NCBI GenBank assembly: GCA_022424925.1
Contig: JAKMGM010000128.1
Coordinates: 1 to 20,189, forward strand
Direction: 5' to 3'
Origin: Candidatus Poseidoniaceae archaeon
GTDB lineage: Archaea; Thermoplasmatota; Poseidoniia; Poseidoniales; Poseidoniaceae
DNA: 20,189 bases
Shown: positions 16,081 to 20,189 of the stretch, one piece after another
How the letters are laid out: the number at the start of each line of letters is the position of its first letter
Position numbering within the stretch: position 1 is the stretch's first letter
The notes under the pieces: model-generated
What the model was told of the DNA's origin: nothing
Databases searched by the model: none
The model's input: the letters and a program-made list of their open reading frames with translations, nothing else
Position numbers and translations under genes: made by a program

Positions 16081-16083
16081 CGC

Positions 16084-16806
16084 TCAGTCGTCGTAGGGTT
16101 GCCAATCTTCCTGGCCTTCTTCACGGAACCACCAGTATCCGTCTTCATCCTCAAACCATTCGACACCGTCTTCATCTACTGAATACCCTTCAAGGTCTTC
16201 TTCGCCATCTTCAGCAACGATTTCATCCTCAGCGTTTGGATCAACCAAACCTGTTTCCTGGGAAATTTGCTGTTTCAACCGTTCCAATTCTTCATTTTCG
16301 TCACCGAATACTCGATTTTCCGTACGGATTTCAGCCTCGTGGTCGCCTTGGCGAATCGCATCATCGGATTCGGCAAAAAAATCATCACTCATACGGGCTT
16401 TGAAATCTTCAAATTCATCACGACCGTAGCTTCCGACAAACTCGTTACCCTTTGCTTGCATCAATTCATCAAGATTTTTACGTTTTCCGAGATTGAGTTC
16501 CGGAGCGTCTGGGACAGCACCAGCATAGAAGGAGTCTTCATCTGAGGAAAGTTTTCCAAACGAACGGTTTTCCGGATCGGCTTCCTCAATGGCCTCAATG
16601 ATGAGGTCGTGCTCTTCTTCATCGAGGTTTTCCTGCTCGTAATTCTCGCCGACGATATCAACGAGTTTCTTCAACATACGAGCGAGTTTACGGTCGTCGT
16701 CATCGTGTTCACTGACGAGTTTGTCAACTTGCTTTAACAGGCGTTCGTAAGGGGTGCCGGTTAGAGCACCAATGAATCGGCCAAACCCACCCTTCTTCTT
16801 CGCCAT
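16084..16806 (-). CDS. Acidic protein with Trp-rich C-terminal tail, unknown function
   Basis: A 240-aa cytosolic protein I do not recognise. It starts basic (MAKKKGGFGRFIGALTG), then has a predicted helical region ~20-75 (YERLLKQVDKLVSE, LARMLKKLVDIVGE) dense in charged residues. The middle is highly acidic and probably disordered. Residues 211-240 alternate Asp/Glu with aromatics: DGVEWF, DGYWWF, EDWQPY, four Trp in 30 residues. This looks like a short binding module (WW-like in composition only; the WW-domain spacing is absent). There is no signal peptide or membrane helix. The frame extends to 16926, but that part overlaps the divergent JAMM gene start, and the KKK start at 16806 looks natural. 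A partner-binding or chaperone role is possible but unsupported. Confidence 0.78.
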   Translation of the reverse strand: MAKKKGGFGRFIGALTGTPYERLLKQVDKLVSEHDDDDRKLARMLKKLVDIVGENYEQENLDEEEHDLIIEAIEEADPENRSFGKLSSDEDSFYAGAVPDAPELNLGKRKNLDELMQAKGNEFVGSYGRDEFEDFKARMSDDFFAESDDAIRQGDHEAEIRTENRVFGDENEELERLKQQISQETGLVDPNAEDEIVAEDGEEDLEGYSVDEDGVEWFEDEDGYWWFREEGQEDWQPYDD

Positions 16807-16897
16807 GTTGACAGTTAACGAGAACCTGTTCAAAGGTTTTCGCCCGTATTGACCGCTGAGTTCATTCACATCGAACGACTGGGTCGAATCGGTTGCG

Positions 16898-17641
16898 ATG
16901 GTTGAAGCGTGGTTGGAGGAACTCATGGAGACCTACAACAGCGATTCGTTTGCAACGCGTGAATCGTATACTGCCCAAATCCACCTGCCTGGAAAAGTGT
17001 TTGAACAACTCGTGTGGTGGGCTTTGCAAGCATTGCCCGATGAAATTCTCGTCGGCATGGACATCGATGCGAATACGCCTCATCGGCCAGAAGTTGAAGA
17101 GAAATTCATGGGCAGTGAACATACATCTGGCTTGTTTCAAGGCCAAGGGTTCACCATCGGCGAAGCACACATCGTCAACCGAGGCGATTCCTATTCGGTT
17201 CACCATCTACCAGAGGATTGGACCGACGACATGTTCTCAACATCTCGCGGTTCACGAGCTGGGCGGTTCACGCACTGGCTCCACACGCATCCAAATGCAC
17301 CGGCAATACCGAGTCATGCGGATGCAGATGCTGCACAAGAAACGCCTGGTGTCGACATGATTCTCGGCCTGCGCTTCTCACCTGAAGGGCCGTTGCCATG
17401 GTTTGACGATGTTGATGGTGTGCGAAGAAGAGTTGGCGTCGAAGCACAGCCTGAACCGGCTAAAAGCCGGAAACGTTCGTTTTTCTTTCGACAAAATTTG
17501 AAAGTACTGGGGGTAGCACCCAGCGGTCACAAAATCCATGAAATTCAATTGATTGCGTTCCGAAAAAACGGCCTCGGCATCAACGTAATCTTGGTTGACG
17601 ATGACGGATTGCCGTACGGATGGAACGCCTTGCCCTCATGA
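16898..17641 (+). CDS. JAMM/MPN+ metalloprotease-like protein
   Basis: A 247-aa protein with a precise JAMM zinc motif: HTH-x7-S-x2-D at H129, H131, S139, D142 (THWLHTHPNAPAIPSHADAD). An upstream Glu in ALPDEILVG (E49) sits at the start of a strand, as the catalytic Glu of MPN+ proteins does, although ~80 residues separate it from the HxH. That is longer than usual and implies an insertion (~55-120). JAMM enzymes cleave isopeptide or peptide bonds near ubiquitin-like or sulfur-carrier C-termini, for example archaeal desampylases; the target here is unknown, and no ubiquitin-like gene is in the window. After ~165 comes a basic linker (KSRKRSFFFRQN) and a C-terminal segment ending DDDGLPYGWNALPS. 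It diverges from the acidic protein by 91 bp. Its TGA overlaps the convergent DUF1499-like stop within TCATGA. Confidence 0.82.
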   Translation: MVEAWLEELMETYNSDSFATRESYTAQIHLPGKVFEQLVWWALQALPDEILVGMDIDANTPHRPEVEEKFMGSEHTSGLFQGQGFTIGEAHIVNRGDSYSVHHLPEDWTDDMFSTSRGSRAGRFTHWLHTHPNAPAIPSHADADAAQETPGVDMILGLRFSPEGPLPWFDDVDGVRRRVGVEAQPEPAKSRKRSFFFRQNLKVLGVAPSGHKIHEIQLIAFRKNGLGINVILVDDDGLPYGWNALPS

Positions 17642-18133
17642 GCCGTCCGCAAGGACGTTGTAGATGTCTTCAATCCGGTTGGGGTTGACACCGAGGTCGC
17701 TTTGACCCAAACGCGATTGTGAGTGCAACTCGAGTTGGCACGTTGTGCCGTCACCAAGCGGTGAGACCGAAACCGCAACATCGTCCGGAAAGCGCCAAAA
17801 CGAGGTTCGTTCAACAAAATGAATGTAACGTTCCCCTTCCATGGTCGTCTTTTCAAACAGAATTTCAGAACCAGAATCTTCGATGTACTGATCCACATTT
17901 GACCACACCTGCTCCACAGTAGCGTTCAATGTCAGTGCGTACGTACCGTCCATTCGGTAACTCTCACCGCCTCCAAGATGGGCGCAATTTGAACTTGTGT
18001 CAGGACAGTTTGGCATCGTAGGAAAGGCTTCATCCGGCGCACCCACGGCAATCCAAACTTGGCACAACAGCCATGGCGATGCGATAAGCAGTGCGAGGAT
18101 AATGCCGCGTCGTTGCAGGGTTGAACGTTCCAT
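17636..18133 (-). CDS. DUF1499-like exported/membrane-anchored protein
   Basis: A 165-aa protein with an N-terminal hydrophobic segment (~10-28, GIILALLIASPWLLCQVWIAV) acting as signal peptide or anchor. The domain shows DUF1499 features: an early NCPDTSSNCAH segment, the central FWRFPDDVAVSVSPLGDGT, and a C-terminal SQSRLGQSDLGVNPNRIEDIYNVL that matches the family's SRVGxSDLGVNxxRI ending. The biochemical function of DUF1499 is not established. It is the last gene behind phosphoglycerate mutase, separated by 9 nt, with TGAGGGA coupling the two. The pairing need not mean a glycolytic role. Confidence 0.82.
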   Translation of the reverse strand: MERSTLQRRGIILALLIASPWLLCQVWIAVGAPDEAFPTMPNCPDTSSNCAHLGGGESYRMDGTYALTLNATVEQVWSNVDQYIEDSGSEILFEKTTMEGERYIHFVERTSFWRFPDDVAVSVSPLGDGTTCQLELHSQSRLGQSDLGVNPNRIEDIYNVLADGS

Positions 18134-18138
18134 GGGCT

Positions 18139-18144
18139 TCCCTC
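18139..18144 (-). promoter_or_regulatory. Ribosome binding site GAGGGA coupled to the gpmA stop
   Basis: On the minus strand the gpmA TGA is part of TGAGGGA, followed by 5 nt (AGCCC) and the ATG at 18133. This is the same stop/SD/spacer geometry as between the two RAM genes, indicating coupled translation. Confidence 0.6.
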
Positions 18145-18850
18145 AAAAGTCGGAAACACGAACCCATTGACCCGCTTCTCTTCGATACACCAGTGGAACT
18201 CCAGTCGGAACTTCGAGCGATAGAACCTGCTCTCGTGAAAGGCCTTCTAAGTGCATGATAATACTGCGTAGAGAGTTACCGTGAGCTGCAACAAAAATGT
18301 TGTTGCCACTTTCAATCGATGGCAGAATGGTATCTGAAAAATAAGGTAGGGTGCGCTTTGAGGTGAGTTCGAGGCTTTCACCGTTTGGTGGAGGGACATC
18401 GAATGAACGTCGCCAAATTTTCACCTGTTCATCACCAAATTGGTTACGCGTTTCTTGTTTGTTCATACCTTGAAGGTCACCATACATCCGTTCATTGAGT
18501 TGCCATGAAGCATAGACGGGCAGGATATTCGAAGTATCTGCTTGTTCGTTCAATTGAGCCCATGCAGCCATTTTACCTTCATTCGAATCCGATGTGCTTT
18601 CAGATGCAGCATACTGGAATATCGGTGTTTTTTCCGACTGGTGCTGACTGAGCGCTAACATCGCTGTCATTTGGGCACGCATCAATGTCGAAGTATGCAC
18701 TTCGTCAATGGGAAGATGACGTATCTTCCGACCACCATCGAGTGCTTCATCGATACCCTTCTGGGTAAGTGGAACATCAACCCAACCGGTAAACAGGTTC
18801 GCAGCGTTCCACATTGACTGTCCATGACGCATGAGAATGAGCAATGACAT
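18143..18850 (-). CDS. gpmA: 2,3-bisphosphoglycerate-dependent-type phosphoglycerate mutase
   Basis: A 235-aa histidine phosphatase-superfamily enzyme that interconverts 3- and 2-phosphoglycerate in glycolysis and gluconeogenesis. The phosphohistidine is H9 in LMRHGQSMWN; the next signature is LFTGWVDVPLT (19-29). E120 lies in LNERMYGDLQGMNK, DEQVKIWRRSFDVPPP covers 140-155, and the second catalytic His is H190 in AAHGNSLRSI, followed by PTGVPLVY. These are GpmA rather than generic phosphatase signatures. Two departures from the E. coli layout are visible: an extra ~35 residues between the R-A-x-x-T region and LNERMYG (~71-112, Ser/Glu/Gln-rich), and loss of the ~25-residue segment after PPP. 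GAGGCA sits 5 nt before the ATG. Archaea more often use the cofactor-independent mutase, so a bacterial origin is plausible. Confidence 0.94.
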   Translation of the reverse strand: MSLLILMRHGQSMWNAANLFTGWVDVPLTQKGIDEALDGGRKIRHLPIDEVHTSTLMRAQMTAMLALSQHQSEKTPIFQYAASESTSDSNEGKMAAWAQLNEQADTSNILPVYASWQLNERMYGDLQGMNKQETRNQFGDEQVKIWRRSFDVPPPNGESLELTSKRTLPYFSDTILPSIESGNNIFVAAHGNSLRSIIMHLEGLSREQVLSLEVPTGVPLVYRREAGQWVRVSDF

Positions 18851-18904
18851 GGTTGTGCCTCATGCTGTCGGCTGCGACGCTGCTCAATGAACATGGCGGA
18901 GAAC

Positions 18905-19726
18905 TCAGCCGAGAAGAACCGGTAAATATGCCAAGATGAGAAGCGGGAAAATACCCATTACGAGGTCACGTAATAGTAATTTCAGCAGTGTTGTCGAGTT
19001 CACTTCTGCAATCTTATCAAACTCTTGTTGCATTTTTTTATCAACGGAATCGGTGATTTTTCCAGCACCTGCTTTGGCCACCTCAACGGCTGCTCCAAAA
19101 GCAAGACCTTTCAGTAAGTACTGTGGTGAAAGTTTGCGAGCAGAAAGTAGGCGGCCTGTCCAAACTGCGAGTGAATTCTTCACAACATTCTTGCTTGTAT
19201 CTTTGATACTGAGGTTGTTTTCTTCCTCTGTTTTGTTTTTCTTTCCTGAAAAATTGGTAAGCCATCGACGTACGCTCAGGCCCGTGTCAGCAATTTTCCG
19301 AAGTTTGCCTATGTCTCTTTTTTCAACCGCTTTCATCATTCTGCGAACACGACTGATTCGAAGTAAATCAAAGAAAATCCACACAAAAAGAAACAGCGTC
19401 AGCAGCGCAAAACCAGTATTCGATACCTCGCTCCACGCTTGCCAACCAATCGGGTCACTGGTCATTCGTATCAAGAGCACCAACAGCGGTGGAATACTGA
19501 ACGCTAAGATTTCATTGAATGCTAAAATTCCAAAACCCTTCACAGGAAGTTCCCGCAATTGTTTGAGAGCCCATCCTGAATGAGGAGCAAGTTGCGCTAT
19601 GGCTCTGCGGAAAGGTACGACTAAAAACAACAAACGCAGGATCATTGGCAGCCATATGACGACCAAAACATAACCGTCCCAAGGCCCTGCAGGGGGTACT
19701 GCGGGAAACTGGACTGGAGTCGCCAT
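18905..19726 (-). CDS. Membrane protein with C-terminal hydrophobic segment, unknown function
   Basis: A 273-aa protein I do not recognise. Likely transmembrane helices are at ~18-38 (DGYVLVVIWLPMILRLLFLVV), ~66-88 (ILAFNEILAFSIPPLLVLLI) and ~103-122 (TGFALLTLFLFVWIFFDLL), with a final one at ~250-271 (LVMGIFPLLILAYLPVLLG). Between them (~123-245) is a long basic, mostly helical region rich in Lys/Arg (RRMMKAVEKRDIGKLRK, GKKNKTEEENN), predicted cytoplasmic, with a Gly/Ala-rich stretch at ~200-218. No enzymatic motif is seen. It precedes gpmA by a 54-bp gap on the same strand; that gap holds only a GAGGCA ribosome-site candidate next to gpmA. It diverges from the cupin gene. Confidence 0.75.
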   Translation of the reverse strand: MATPVQFPAVPPAGPWDGYVLVVIWLPMILRLLFLVVPFRRAIAQLAPHSGWALKQLRELPVKGFGILAFNEILAFSIPPLLVLLIRMTSDPIGWQAWSEVSNTGFALLTLFLFVWIFFDLLRISRVRRMMKAVEKRDIGKLRKIADTGLSVRRWLTNFSGKKNKTEEENNLSIKDTSKNVVKNSLAVWTGRLLSARKLSPQYLLKGLAFGAAVEVAKAGAGKITDSVDKKMQQEFDKIAEVNSTTLLKLLLRDLVMGIFPLLILAYLPVLLG

Positions 19727-19821
19727 GAGTGATTCATAGAAACTCGGGTATTCAAATCAACCCCAATAATTCGATAGTTATGTTACCGAATCCTCATGTG
19801 GTAAGGCCACTTCGGCGATGC

Positions 19822-20184
19822 ATGCCCTTCACTCACAACATGGCAGACTGGCTCGGATTCAACATCGACAAAGCCTGGCTTGAAGAAAACATTCGCTGGA
19901 AGGATTTCGGAACTGGCGTGCGACTCGGCAAACTCTACCGCGAAGATGCGTGCTCTCTGGTACTGTACGAAGCAGATTCAGAAGTGACCGTGGATGCGTT
20001 CATGCCACATAGCCACCCTGGTGGAGAGGCTTACATCGTGCTTGAAGGCGAAGTATGGGATGAAGACGGCACATATCCGACCGGTTCATTGGTTTGGATG
20101 AATCGAGAGACAACACACACGCCAAAGACTCGAGGTAAAACGCTCATTCTGGTTTTATGGCCGGAAGGCGTCAAATCTGCTTGA
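19822..20184 (+). CDS. Small cupin-domain protein (ChrR-type cupin)
   Basis: A single-domain cupin of about 120 aa. Motif 1 is PHSHPGGEAYIVLEGEVWDEDG (H-x-H, then E and G at cupin spacing), and motif 2 is YPTGSLVWMNRETTHTP with the third metal-ligand His. The overall form resembles the cupin of ChrR anti-sigma factors and free-standing ChrR-like cupins, without the zinc-binding anti-sigma domain. Metal binding is likely; the reaction is unknown. The start is uncertain: ATGs at 19780, 19822 and 19840 and a GTG at 19729 are all in frame. The domain needs only the part from 19840 (MADWLGFNIDKAWLEEN), and codons before 19822 look less coding-like. No Shine-Dalgarno is seen at any of these. It diverges from the membrane protein ending at 19726. 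Confidence 0.82.
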   Translation: MPFTHNMADWLGFNIDKAWLEENIRWKDFGTGVRLGKLYREDACSLVLYEADSEVTVDAFMPHSHPGGEAYIVLEGEVWDEDGTYPTGSLVWMNRETTHTPKTRGKTLILVLWPEGVKSA

Positions 20185-20189
20185 TTGAG

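Noticed and set aside
16807..16926. 40-residue extension of the acidic protein
   Set aside because: It overlaps the start of the divergent JAMM gene, and MAKKK at 16806 is a natural beginning.
1..20189. CRISPR arrays, transposases, integrases, tRNA or rRNA genes, toxin-antitoxin or phage genes
   Set aside because: None seen by reading; the gaps between genes are all under 150 bases and show no cloverleaf, repeat-spacer or inverted-repeat pattern.

Overview
The window reads as a compact archaeal chromosome segment. It most resembles the planktonic Marine Group II / Poseidoniales-type Euryarchaeota (Thermoplasmatota); that placement is inferred from gene content, since no rRNA or tRNA is present. 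The pointers are an archaeal/eukaryal-type wyosine enzyme (TYW2/Taw2), stand-alone AsnC-type RAM-domain proteins, and a winged-helix/STAND ATPase, mixed with bacterial-type genes (UvrC, 2,3-BPG-type phosphoglycerate mutase, cyclophilins, a PepX/CocE-like hydrolase). Several large exported proteins are anchored by one transmembrane helix. Coding density is very high: no gene-free stretch reaches 150 bases. I saw no mobile element, CRISPR array, tRNA or obvious repeat.

Layout from left to right. A secreted parallel beta-helix protein on the minus strand runs off the left edge. It diverges from two tandem 77-aa RAM-domain proteins (plus). These converge on a minus-strand group: a winged-helix STAND ATPase with a helical-repeat tail, a hot-dog thioesterase and a lipoprotein cyclophilin. 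uvrC (plus) diverges from that group and converges on a ~1037-aa single-pass surface protein of unknown function (minus). tyw2/taw2 (plus) diverges from the surface protein and converges on a second, membrane-anchored cyclophilin (minus). Three plus-strand genes follow: a 4-TM protein, a membrane-tethered S15/CocE-like peptidase or hydrolase, and a ~7-TM protein. They converge on an acidic Trp-tailed protein (minus). A JAMM-motif protein (plus) diverges from it and converges on a minus-strand group: DUF1499-like protein, phosphoglycerate mutase and a membrane protein. A small cupin (plus) closes the window.

All five convergent junctions abut or overlap at their stop codons (TTAA at 11819-11822, TCATGA at 17636-17641, and gaps of 0, 0 and 3 nt at the others). 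Most long 5' extensions that seem to overlap a divergent neighbour disappear when the start is placed at the ATG before the signal peptide or domain. Three starts share an exact GAGGGA-N5-ATG arrangement; two of these are translation-coupled to an upstream TGA inside the same motif. Many other starts have no Shine-Dalgarno sequence, as expected for leaderless transcripts.

No single pathway links the window. The genes split between the cell surface (beta-helix protein, two cyclophilins, the 1037-aa protein, peptidase, several membrane proteins) and housekeeping (DNA repair, tRNA modification, glycolysis). The least explained pieces are the 1037-aa surface protein, the acidic Trp-tailed protein, the JAMM protein and the STAND regulator. 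I see no defence island or a clearly new multi-gene system.
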